Source: Anas platyrhynchos (taxonomy: Eukaryota; Chordata; Aves; Anseriformes; Anatidae). Taken from it: DNA of 64,000 bases. The notes under the pieces are model-generated. The model did no database searches, was not told the DNA's origin, and worked only from the letters and a program-made list of their open reading frames with translations. The translations under genes were made by a program, and so were the position numbers. Of the stretch, positions 43,346-55,900 are shown in pieces (positions within the stretch are counted from its first letter, which is position 1; each line of letters starts with the position of its first letter). The stretch lies in NCBI RefSeq assembly GCF_047663525.1, contig NC_092592.1, positions 23,022,501 through 23,086,500 of the forward strand, read 5' to 3'.

Positions 43346-46300
43346 TTACTCTGAACTGACCTCAGGCAATTACTTGCAGAGTTATTTGGGATAAACAGTT
43401 GTGATCCAGGAAATCAGCAAACCCCGTGTGGGCAGTTGTTCAGGGAGAGGAACATCTGCTCTGAAACACTGCAGTTGTTACCAGTGCTTAACAGATGGGC
43501 ACCACTGCAGAGAATAACTGAGAAATGTGAACTTTACAACTTTTCTGAGCAACCCACGGCAAAGTTACTGCAGCGTATCCCGTGCTGATGTCTGTTTACT
43601 CAGAGAGCAGTCTGAAGGCAGTCCTGACCTGGCGGCTCTGGAAGGGCTTTTGCATCAGTGCCAGCCTCAGTGCCAGCCTCAGTTATAGGACAGGAAACTG
43701 ATGAGCACTGCACTTAGTGACTGTGGTTATAATCAACCTTATAATCAGTGAGAATGGCCCCTGGTCATCAATGGTAAGATGCTCCTTATGAGTGACAGAT
43801 AACCCTGTGTGTTTGCAGCAATCCTCCCCTTTCAGTTCCTGAGAAATGCCCTTCTACCCCAGGGCTCACCTGCACCAAAACTCACTGTGGCTGATGTTGA
43901 CGGGATATCAGAGGGCAGAGAACTGCTCTCACTAGTTTGAAACCAACCAAAAATTAGTGTCAGGTTGGTCTATGCAGGTTCCTAAGATAAATCTAAAGTT
44001 CGCACCAGCTTGCATAGCTCAGTTATTTATCTAAAGCTTCAAGGTGGGTGAAGATGTTTCTGCAGGCAGCTAAAGGCTCCTGATCCCAGCCTTCACTTCT
44101 GTAAGCACTCTGCATGCAGAATCCTGGCTGGGATCACCCGGCATACGAAACAGAGACTTGAGTTCCAAATGGGTAAAAGGTATCCACGAACCACAAAGGG
44201 AGAAGCAAAACAAACAAATAAAAAGCACTGTCCAAGAAATTCAGAATGACAAAAACCTTCTGCTTCTATCTTCACTCTAGCTCAGCTGAAATGGGTGGCT
44301 GACCCAAGGCAGCGGGGGGTGGGCTTTTATCCCTTCGTGCTGCAAGAAAAAAATCTCGGAGCTTTGTCGGAAAGAAACCATTAACACAGGAAAGGAGAAT
44401 TAACGGAGACTGCAATAATCCTTGCTACAAACGAGATGAACCCAGCTTTGCCCCCCCAGCTGCATCGTTGGAAAGCCACCAAGGGAAGCTTTTTGGACAC
44501 ACAGATTCTCAAGGGCCTAGTGCACGAACCGTGTCACACAGATTACAGGAAGTTGTCTGCAATGTAGCGTTAACATTTTTTGCAGGAGATCTGAAAATTT
44601 CCATGCCTGATCCAGAACAGAATCCCCTGGTGCTTGGCTATCCTGTTCTTCCCCAGGCCTGGCTGCTGGACCAATCCTAACACAGCCAGCAGCCCAAGGT
44701 GATATCACTTGCTAACTATGAAGTTTGGGATTGAAATGCCTTGTTCTTTCTCATCTTGCTTGCCAGCACTATCCCCCAGCTCTAGTCAGGGCCTCTTATT
44801 TGCCTGAGAACTAAATTTAACCAAAGTAGTAATAAAGATGCTTTACATGCTCATCTGACACTAAGAAGCATTGGTGGGCAGATTATTGGCATGTGGAACG
44901 ATGATCTCTTCTCAGACTTTCCGTAATACTGTGACTATGAAGCTAAAACATCATTAATAATATGCCATTTAGCTTGCTTTTGAATGGTGGAGGAAGGACT
45001 AAGAATATATAAGGTTGAAGAGACCAAGGGGAAGAAGCTGGAACCTTTACACGCACTTGGCAGCAGGCAGGGAGACAAATCCCAGCTGTGCACATAGCAC
45101 ACTTTGATGTATGTGTATGGTGTTGCAATAGCACATCCATTTCCAAATGTATTTACTCATGGTGGTAGTCCAGGCAGCTGGTGCGTCTGTGTGCTAGTCA
45201 GATATCCAGGCTAGGAAAGATCCTTGGTCAGCAAAAGATGATGCTGCTGGGGCTGCGAAGAAGCATGTGTGTTCTCTCTGTTGGAGTTATTTCCTTCAGC
45301 TAGCATCTCCTGCTGAAAAATGGGAACTTTTTACTTTAAATTTTACTTTCAAGACAGCTAAATCTTCTATGGATTTGAGGGATGTAACTTTCTGCTGCTG
45401 ATTTTTCTTGCACGACGATTGGGGAGCATGAAGGCTGAGATACTCTGGGCCCATTTAAATACAAAATACCAACCTCAGGTTGCTCTTTTTCTGTGTCCTT
45501 TTTTGTTTCAAGAAAGATATTCCTTCACCTCTGAAACTGTCTGTCAAAGGGAAGAGATGTATAATAATAGCAAAGAGGAGGTAGAGTTTAGGCTTCCTCC
45601 CTACATCCTAATGTAGAACTAATTTTGGGAAGGCACCTCACAAGGCCTTCCAAATCTTCCAGCCTCCTCCAAATCTGCAATATTGGACTCAGAAATCTGA
45701 TTAGGGCTGTGCAGAAATGACATTATCAACACTGTAGTGCACTTCAATCTCACACCATTTCTCCAGTGCCCTGTAATAAGTGCCTATGAGCTGAAGCAGG
45801 CCTGGCACTGAGCCCCAGCAGCCCCTAAGAAGTGAAGGGGAGCCCTTGGTGTAACAGAACAATCATGACAGTACACATCAATTTACCAAAATAAAAAAGT
45901 ACTCACTTCATAGCATAGCTTTTGATTTCCCTGGCCAACTAGTTGTCTTTGTGGACTCTTATATATGGCCTTTAATGGTGTGTAAGGGAAAGATTAATCT
46001 TCTACAGCCATTTGACATTGTTCAGCCCTTGGACATGTGGTGGTCTTCACCTGACAGCCAGGTGAAACCATCTTGACCACAATCACACTCTCCTTATATT
46101 TTCTTACACTGTGTGAACTGCCTTAAACATCCCAAAACTAAGTATGTACCCAAGGGAGTAGCTTTTACGGATGCAGGTGACTAAAGAAGAGAAGTGCTCT
46201 TTACACCCTTGACACCGTACTCGGTCAGGACCAGCCAGGTCACAACTTGGTGCTCAGCAGCAGCCTGTGTTATTGTGCCCATTGCACCATGGCCACTCCA

Positions 46301-47874
46301 GGTTCACTTGGCAAGCTCACAGCCAGCTGACAGAGCATCAAAAGGATTTGGTAATTAGCTACTAAAGCATTGAGATCCCAGCAGGTGCCACCTGCTGTGG
46401 CAAGCCCTGCTATGTTCAAGAGAGGGCACTTTGTTCCCCATCAGTTTTGATGCTCTTTTTATGCTCTAGTGTAAGCTCTTAGATGCAACAACTGCTGTCA
46501 CAGCAGGTTGGATTTGGAGAGCTCTGCTGTGGGAATGGATGCTGCTATTTTTAAAAATCCATTTTACGTAAAACTCTACCAGAAGGGAAGAATTGCTTCT
46601 GGCTCAAGATCCCCTATACCTGGACAAACCATCTCAGCAGATGCAGAGTGCCATGAAATAGAAATAATGGAAATAATGACAGCGCCTTCGTCTAGCAGGC
46701 GGGACGGACACTGCCGGAGCGATGGGCCCTTCTCCTGCAGCCTGAGAACAGAGCGCGTCTCATGGGAAAGCACAGACCTGTAACCCTGACGTGCGAGTGC
46801 CCTGCCTTATGGACGGGTTGTGACTGCCTGACACATCTTTGCAGCTTCTCTCCTGACTGCTGCGCTTTCATACCTCATTACTCATGGTTATTCTGAGGTA
46901 TATATTCTGGCTGGGTGGGAGAATACTGCTTTTCCTTCAGTGTTTTTTTTTTTTTTTTCTTTCTAGCCAGTGACCAGAGCTCCTACATCTTCCATAGGCC
47001 TAACTCAAAGACTTATGTGTGAGTTAGTGTAAGATGAACTTTTTATGCTTTTTTTTTTTTAATCACCTAACTACAGCCCCAGGCAGATACACCAAACAGT
47101 CTAATTATGTACCTGGAGCAGAAACTAGCATCTTTTCAGTTACAAAACTTGTGTCTGACTGGCATCTTGCATGCTCCTCTTATTTTATATTTTTGTTGTT
47201 CTTTGGACCACTCAGGTAATTAATTACACCAACCTATGACTGGACACTACTCTGACATACCCTTCGCTACATAAACAATTTAGGTCAAACTCAGAGATGA
47301 TATAAGGGAATCAATATGGACGGACTAAAAATAGAAGTCCCAGAGCAACCCTCTCCCACATTACATACTCCAACAGGCCAGGAGGATGCTGTGACTGATG
47401 AGAATTTGGACTTTCTCTATGACACCAGGCCTTCCTTCACCAATGCAGTTTTGTGATGCCTCTCAATAGACAAAGCAAGGACAACACTCTCATACAATGG
47501 CTTTGCAATGGTTTTACTTTTGCCACCAATTACTGATGAAATTATTCAGAATGGAAATATTTGATTTGCCACCTACAGACATATAAAGACAATATGTCCT
47601 GACAATAAGGCATCATCATATCAGAAAAAGTAGCGACAGCCCTCTCATCATGACAACTAGCACGGCTGGGTCACAACTTGTACTGTGTGCATTGCATTCA
47701 GCCCAGAGGCTTCCAGTACAGACCTGGATGCTACTGTATTGAGGTCTGCACCCACACACAGACTTTAACAGATCCTAACCTTATGACTTTCAGGTTAAAG
47801 AAAATTTTATTTTCTACAGCTCTGCCCCATGCCACCCAGAAGAATCCCTGCTTCTGAAGGTCAGTCAAATACAT

Positions 47875-47931
47875 TATATATATATATATATATATACACG
47901 CACACATACACACACACAAATATATATATGT
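47875..47931. repeat. (TA)n-(CA)n-(TA)n compound microsatellite
   Basis: A TA run of about 11 units, then mixed CA/CG/TA units, then a second short TA run. Alternating purine-pyrimidine of this kind can adopt Z-DNA or cruciform forms. Probably polymorphic. Confidence 0.95.
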
Positions 47932-48743
47932 AGGCTGCATAGATTTGTGAGCAGTAATGCTGTTCATAGCAGTGTGGGTAAGAGAGAGTTAAACAAGTTT
48001 TATGTTCAGAGCACCTAAAAGGGTCAAGGGGTCACTTCCTTCACGTGTAACCAGTTGACCAGGTGCAACTGAAGAATTTTCCCTTCCTCCAAAGCCTCAA
48101 GGTATAGACCGTTTCCCAGAGGTGGATAATTAGATTTAATGGGCTAATATTTTTTTGGTTATAGCAGAATCTAAAAATACTAAATGCACAGTGGCTAGAG
48201 AAGAGTGCAGAGATTTGTTTGACAAATGCTGCCCTCAGTACCAAACTTACGTGAATCCTCATTTAGAATTAGAGAGGAAACAGAAAGGGAAATGTTCTGT
48301 TTGAATGCATCTGAAGTGTGTGAGTTCGGCCCTGATTTCAATGAGTTATTTCTGTATTATCTCTTTTAAGCAGCTGCTCTTTCCTTTGGGACTCCTGTGA
48401 TCTGGCGCCCAAGAACACATTGTAAAAGCTCATCAGCTTTCCATGTCCTGGAAACCAACTCTTCTGTCTGAAGCAGGTAATATCTTTAAAGCATGTTAGA
48501 GAATCCCATTGCTTGGGAATAAGATGAAAAAAATCACCATATATTCCTTTTTGGTTCTTTGCTATGGATACAGTCGATCTGAAATGTTTACTACTAGCTT
48601 AAAAAGGTAATTCTCCATCGTGGCTCTATATGAGGAATGATACACACACCTTGCTGGAGCCAAAGGCAAAACCTCTCCTTTTTTTTCAAGGGGACTAAGA
48701 CTGCACTCCAGAAATACAAATTCTAGATAAGAATTTCAAGAAC

Positions 48744-48932
48744 ATGCAAGCAGAGATCGCCAGTCCAGATTCAGAAAGGCTCCACCAGGCACTGCAGGAC
48801 CTAAAAGACATTTTTACAAGTGGATATTTTCCTACAACCCTAGATCCTAAGCAGAACCGAGGTAACGCGGGCAGACAACATTTCCTGGACTCTATAGAAA
48901 ACAAAGAGAGTCAAAGCTCCAACACAAGTTAA
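48744..48932 (+). other. Weak exon-like ORF of unknown nature
   Basis: A 62-codon ORF begins MQAEIASPDSERLHQALQDL and stays hydrophilic, with a possible short amphipathic helix. A strong acceptor-like tract (pyrimidines ending TTTTCAAG, 48,672-48,690) lies before it, and a GAG|GTAACG donor-like site falls inside it at about 48,860. Against a gene: stops close all three frames between the acceptor and the ATG, so it could only be a first coding exon, and no family is recognised. Most likely chance. Confidence 0.12.
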
Positions 48933-51900
48933 CTGTTGGTGAATGAAAGACCTACACCACACTCAGTTTGAGATTCAGCCAGTCAAAACTTAGGTTTCTA
49001 ACAATGAGGCATCCAGATGAAGAAAATTTTCCTAAGCAGCCTGTAACCAGATGGCACCAGCTGATGGAGGCTGACACTGCCCTAGAAAGTGACTTATTTC
49101 ACCCGGTTTAGGTTGTTTCTTGGCCCTGTCAGTCTCTCTCTGCATTAACTGGGGATTAAGACAATCAGATTGAGTGGGAGCTTGACCGTTACTTAGAGTT
49201 TAGCTGCCTAGTTAGATAAAAGGGATGCCTGTTCTACTACTTGTGAAAGTGGCACCCCTTTTCCAACATAGAACTTCATGGATATTTTCAGAATTAGTGA
49301 AATTATGACACCTGAAGACAATCTTTAGACTCATGCTGAAATTAGTGTGAACAGAGGTTTTGGCTTATATTTTTAATCTTGTATTTGGTTTTGTTTCTCT
49401 TTTATTAGCAGTGGTTTAACTCAACACCTGAGAAATCCTGCATGAAAAGAAGGTCTTCATTAAAATTTCAACACCCTTGCTGCTTCAGTTGAGAGCTGGG
49501 AGAGCTCCCACTATGCATGTAATTGTTTTTCCATAGTAAAACACACTTTGCTGAAGGATAATTGATATGAGGCTTAAAATTCTAGCACCGACATACAAAG
49601 AAAAGTTATTAACTTCTCTAAGTATTTGTATGGGCCCCTGATTTTGTCCTCTGGAGTCCCATCATGTTCTTCAGGGGTGGGCTAGTAAATTGTCTTCTTG
49701 GCTGCCTCATTGGCCAAGTTCACCCACACATGTCTCATGTTCCAAGGAGTCTGATCCCATAGGTCTGTGTAACGTAACCAGCTTCTCCCCTGAAAATGTG
49801 CAATGAGAACATAACACCATTTTCTTTCTGATCTTAGATCATAGGCACAGGCAATTGACTGGCCTCTGAACTGATAGAGAAGAGTAATCAGGAATACAGA
49901 GCATGACTGTATCAGTTAAAAGGTGAAAAAATGCAGAGGTGTTGACTACATATCAGTATCACCAGCTGAAACCATCCATGAACGTACTCCTTGCTGGTTG
50001 TTAGCAGTCTGTATCCTGATTAATCTATTCCTCAAAACCACAGGAAAAAAAAAAAAAAAAAAGGCCCTTCTACCTACCAGTTCACAGAGTTCTGTCTTTA
50101 CTCTGCTCATAAATGAAGGGAGCAGGGCAGAGGGAACCCCGGGCACCCCTCAGCCTCCATCCTGCTGAACCCCCACCCACCCTTACCTGCTGAGAGAAAA
50201 TCTGGTGCAGCTCATACAACTTGCTCAAATTCCTACAGCTCTCTTCATCCTGTGCCATGAGTTACATTAGAGACACCTCAGCTATTCACAAGAATACAGA
50301 CGCTTTCTAGCCCAGAAAGTACCACAAGACACTCAGCTCTATTGTGTTCTCACTTACACAGCCAGGCTAAGCCCCCAGATGCCTTGCTCCTGCAGTGGAG
50401 ACCTCCCAGATGTGCTTGGTGATGTCAGAACTGAGTGCTGGGCACTGGTAATTACTCAGATGTCCTTGACTCACCCTTCCCTTACACAGTTTATGGCCTT
50501 TACTTCTAATCAAGAGAGCTAAGGAGAGTTCAGTGGAATAAGGTAGCAAGCCTCCTACTGGGGAAAAATGGAGACGATGTTAAGCAATACTAATTTCACC
50601 CAGGTTAGAAGATAGTGGGTCCCATGCAGATATTTTCTAGGGTCTGCTCAATCCAGGAGTAACAGAGTGAGATCTTCCTGCATTAGTCCCTACACCCCAG
50701 AGAGGATCAGAGCACTACGACAGGGCCACTAGTGAGAAAATTCCCAGGACCCATGCTGCCTCCTTGCATCTGCTGTGCAGGGTTTCAGGTCATGGATGAC
50801 TGGTATATATGGGTATGCAAATTCTGTCTGCAGCGCTGAGGAGTTTCAGAGCTGCACATCAGTCCAGAAGACGGCATCATCACAGCTGCAGTAGGGTTCT
50901 CCAGCTTCTGGAGTGATCAGACACTGGGCAGGTGTAAAGGTGGTTTTAAAACCACTCTCCTGGGATGTGAGTCATGTTCTGTGCTATCTGGAGGCAGAAC
51001 ACAACCTCACTGGGTCAGGCCAAACCTAGAAACAGGTCCCTAAAGGCGTAACTGTGTCTTTGCTTATGGTCCATTCAAAGCTGTGGGACAACGTATGGCC
51101 ACAAACAACTCAGTGCCAAAGATTTCCTCTGAAACACAGATCTGAACTTCAATAAAAGCAATCACAAAGCAGAGGGAATAGCACACATTAGTAAAGCCCC
51201 TCACCTTGCAATTGCTTAGGGTTGGCTATGGGGGACTGCTACAGTGTTGATGTGCAGTAGTGTTTGGGTTGGGGCCGCGCAGCTTGATAGCATGATCTAG
51301 GGAAGGTGTGGAGTTACTGCAATTATTTACAGATATTGAAAGCCTGTGTGTGAGCCCTATGGAGGACAGACATTTACTGAGGTGCTAGAAGGATGGATAA
51401 GAAGGGATACAGAAAGGAAATGAACAAAACAGCAAGGCTATCAGGAGGAATTTGCTGATATTACTCAGAGGAATAATCTCATCCCTGCTTCAAACACATA
51501 AAACTAGACTGGTAAAAATTACTACAAAAATATAGAGTAGAAAACGCAAACTGGACTCAACTTCCTAGTGTGGATTCTGAGATCCCAGGAAGCTCTATCA
51601 TCTCCAGGTTTCTCTGAAATTCAGGATCTTCTGGGAATGCTCCTTCAAAATTATGAAAAGGAGAATTCAGTAACATTTGTCTACTACTGTGTATTCCACC
51701 ATAAATTGCATTCAGAAAGAAAAAAAGATATTCCTAGAGACCTGTAAGGTCTTGTTAAATGAACAAAACCAAGAGGGACTTCCTGCCTGGATGTCTTTGT
51801 GTTGAGATTATCCAAGACTCTTTCTTGACAGAGATTCCCCAGATTATTATTAGCATTGTTGTTTCCTGCAATAAAAAAAAAATCCTCAAAGATTAGTTTG

Positions 51901-52454
51901 AACGAATGCTGAATCTGTGCTTCTCCAGCCAGGGAGCCCATCCCCAAGACCGCTGGAGGCTGTTTACCGCTGCTTTATGTTAGCTTGTCACTGATAGATT
52001 GACTGAATGCCTGACCATGTCCGCCTGCCAGAGATCAATAGCTTCCTCCAGAAAGAAGTAGCCTGGGGGAAGAAGGAATGCCTGGACCAAACAGCTTCCT
52101 GGTCTCCCATGCAGTTTATGGGCCTGATACTCTTCTTCCTTATCTCAGGGCAACACCAGGGTACACCTCCATCCAGACTGAATAGAGATATGCAAGTGTT
52201 GCTATCAGTGCAGAGGTCATTGGTAGCTTAAAGATCACACAGATCTTGCTTTTTCAGGTTTCCTAAACATTATCAAAAGAACATAAAGGAAAATAAGGCA
52301 AGGAAGACAACAGGCTATGCAGCAAGTGATGCATGAGCTTTACAAAACGTAGATGTCTGTATCAGTACCTGAAATAACACTGAAGTTCACTTTTGCACCA
52401 CCCTTTATGAGAGAGACACAACTTGTAGAAAGTCCCAAAGAACACTGCAAAGAC

Positions 52455-52938
52455 TGTCAAGGGTCTATAGCACATGAAGTGTGAGGATAGGCTGAAGGAA
52501 CTGAGTTTTTCTGATCTGGGTAAAAGAAGGCTAGGGAGGGGAGGAACTGATTGCATCTTCTACTTGAAAGGGCTTGTAGAGATGAAACCAGACTCTTTTC
52601 AGGAGTACATAGTGAGAAGACATGACAATGGAAAAAGGTTGCAACAAGGATAATTCCAAAGGGATATATGGAAAACATCCTTTACAGACAGAACATGTAA
52701 GCATTAGAACAAGTTGGCAAAAGATAGAATATAGAACATAGAAAAAAACAACATATAATAAAAACAAACAAAAAAAAAAACACAAACATAGAATATCCAT
52801 CCTTGGAGACTTTCCAAAACTTCCTTACATGAGACCATGAGCAATCTGATCTGACATTGAAGCTGTCTTCTTTGAGCAGACAGACTAGATGAGCACCAGA
52901 GGTACCTTCTGATATAAAATCTGTGATTCTATGATTGT
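52455..52938 (+). mobile_element. CR1 LINE 3' portion, with A-rich insertion
   Basis: The order matches the avian CR1 3' region: GAGGATAGGCTGAAGGAACT, AAAGAAGGCTAGGGAGG, CCTTTACAGACAGAAC, GCATTAGAACAAGTTGGC, ATCCTTGGAGACTTTCC and the terminal TCTGTGATTCTATGATTG. Forward orientation, 5'-truncated, moderately diverged. Between about 52,720 and 52,793 an A-rich stretch replaces the expected CR1 sequence. Confidence 0.85.
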
Positions 52939-55900
52939 ATTTATACTACTTGAGCCTACTGAATCAGGCTGCAAATGCCATTGAAACCATTGAGTGCCAC
53001 TGTCTCTCGCTAGCATAGCATCTGTCTCTAAGTGGAAGAACAGAGTTTGAGTCAGATTTTTAGAAACTGGCAAGGTTTGTGTGCGCATTGATCTGCCCAT
53101 ATCCATGTTCAACATGTGATGTGAAGTCAAATAGGCTTATTTTAGAACTTTACTCTTCACTGAGTTCAGAACACCTGATGAAGCAGCAAGCATCCAAGCT
53201 CTCTAGGAAAAACCCCGTAGGGCTCAGGAAAAAAAAAAAAAAAGTTTCCATTTTGGATTTTAGATCAAGGTGTAAGGTTCAAATTGGATTTTTTTTTTTC
53301 CCCCCCTTTTTAGGAATTAGTCTGAGCAGCAACCTTGTTTGGCATCTCCTCCCATATTGATGGAAGTTCTCTTCCACTGAATACAATGGATTTATTACTG
53401 ATATACATGAGGATAAGCACGAAGAATATTTACAAACACCTGTAAGAGTAACACAGAGAGTCCTGGCTTTTTGTGTGGCTCCACCTTACTGACTCAATCC
53501 TGTGCTAGCAGAGCCTTATCACTCCCACTGTGGGCAGCTGTATTACCCTCCTCTTCCCCCAGAAAGAGAGGGCAGGAGATGCAAAGGAAGAAACAGTAGG
53601 AGAGTGGTTCACTTACTTTGGGACCCACTCCTATATCAAAGCCTGTGTTACATATCCATCTGTGGTTAATTATGAAGTCACAGAAACTGGGAGACAAAAA
53701 ACAAAATCCAAGGAACTGTAGCCTTTCATGACAATAGAGTAGATTGTTCCTATCACCTATTTCCCCTTATGCCCATTGTATTCTCCACTCTCTTATTCAA
53801 AGAAATCCTTTATACACCTGACTGGTCAGTCTAATACATTCAGCAGGAAAGAAAAACAGCTACAGCTCAGATACAAGATTAGACACACTGCAATACAGAA
53901 AGAAGCAATTGCCTTGAACACAAAAGTAAACTGAATCCATTGCTTTCAACTAAAACTGAGCCCCTAACCATGTCTGGGCTTTTTGTAAATTGTGTGCCAA
54001 CTTCAATTTCTCTGCTAGATCCCAGTGTGGAAACTGCTTTTTGCCTCTACAAACTGCTCTGTTTTAGGTGGATATAGGGCCTGTCTTTTCTGACCTGTCA
54101 GAAACCTGCCAGTCACCAGAAAAAAATTACAGTAACCTGCCTGAGGGATAACTACCCCTTACTGACATATAAGTGATCTGCAGAGAGCTGATGCTGTGCT
54201 GCTGGATCTTCAGGATGAAAAAGGACATCATCCAAAAGCAGCAGGACACAGAACTTGTTGTGTAAAACTCCTGGAATGAGTTTGGTCCTCTATCTCTAAA
54301 TACCATGTTTGCATATCCCCTCGCCAACTAAGCTCAGAGGAGCTGTGCCTTGGAATGGCACTGCAAGATGAAGAGCCAGGCATTTCGGCAGCGCAGCTCA
54401 GAACTGCTTGGAGTAACTTCAGTGGAGTGATGTGGGATGACACTACATGAGGATATGGCCTCACAATATTTGACATCTGCCCCTCAATGAAGGCAAAGGA
54501 TTTCTTGGCACATCTCCTACCTTCAATATTAAAAAAATGAAAATAGCCTTTATTGCTTTTTAATTGGGATGAAGGAGGGAGTATGTTTTCTTTGGATCTT
54601 ACTTCAAAACAGATGATCAGGGTTGCCGAAAATAAAGAGCCTTGTTTAGGCCTCCTCTGATCTTACCCGCTAAGCAAAATAAACTCAGATGGAAGCATCC
54701 CCCTCCACTCATGCTCTCAAGTGCAGGTCATTTCCCTTGCAGGTTTATTTGAAAAATAAGAAACCGAAGGCTTCAGTCTGCAGTGAGCAGTTGCCTGTTC
54801 TTAGGAGACAGAGATAGGAGCACTCCTCTCCAACCACTGTTTTTATCCCCATACAGTCAAAACAAAGACTAAAGTCAAGAGCACGCATCTTTGAGCTGTA
54901 TCTTCTGTACCTTCACATGTTACAAAGTCACTCTGAAAGGTCACTGACTGAATACAGCACATACTGTAAAAGCTATCATATCAATCCTGTTCCTCACCTG
55001 TGTCACCTTTGTTTAAGGATAGTAGATTGAAGATGGGAAATAACATGCTGTAATACTGATATGGAGCTTTCATGTTTTTTCTTCCTTAGCTGTTTTCTTT
55101 AAATAGAAATACTGCATTCAAGCTGAGAGGACCATTTCCTGCCCTTTTTCCTTCCCCTGAATATGGGGAATTGAATCTTGCAGAGTCCACTGTGCCTACT
55201 TCTCAGTTAAATTCAGGACAGAGCAACTAGACACTGAGTAACAGGAGCACATATGATGACCAGAACTTTTGCTGTACTTCTGAAGAGTCATTACACTGCG
55301 TGCTGGGCAGAATATGTTGATTGACTACATTCCCGATAGCATATAGCTATAGAAGTGTATAGATTCCTTCCTTTCAGTGATAGAGCAACTGGCTTTGAGA
55401 GTCACCTGAATTCATTAAATAAGGACATGAGGGACTTGAGAATAAATTTCAACCTGATAGTCCACCATAGGATTAGAATATCAGGCCCCAGATACAGCCA
55501 AAAATTACCAGAAAGTTCATGCACATTAGCAGTTTCACAGGGTGAAAAAATTTGAAAACACCCGTCATTGAAATCTTCTGTTACAATGCATTTGAGCTCT
55601 CAGTATAGTTTTCTGCACCAATATATACTTCACTTTACTAGACACCAAGGACCAAGAGCATCGGAGGCCTAATTAACTTTTCAGTCTAGAACAGGGCCTT
55701 TTTTTTTTTTTTGCCATGTACATACAGGGCCTGGGGGTGTATTATAGCCACTTAGTGTTCCTTATGCTTTTTTTGTTTAATGCTAAAATTTTGACATTTG
55801 AAAAATATTTGTCTTGAATTATGTGCTTCATGCTCCCATTGTCCCCTGGGCACGTTTCTAACTTGGGCTGATCTCCTGTGGTGCACGATCACCTCTCCTC

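Larger units (their letters stand above)
43346..52454. other. Intergenic DNA, no confirmed gene
   Basis: Holds simple repeats (T16 at 46,943-46,958; TA/CA at 47,875-47,931; A-run at 50,043-50,062) and one exon-like ORF (48,744-48,932), described separately. A short duplication of a 12-base unit occurs near 43,657-43,680. Nothing else was identified. Confidence 0.55.

Noticed and set aside
46508-46783. 91-codon ORF with mixed composition
   Set aside because: No family recognised and no splice signals in phase; consistent with chance.
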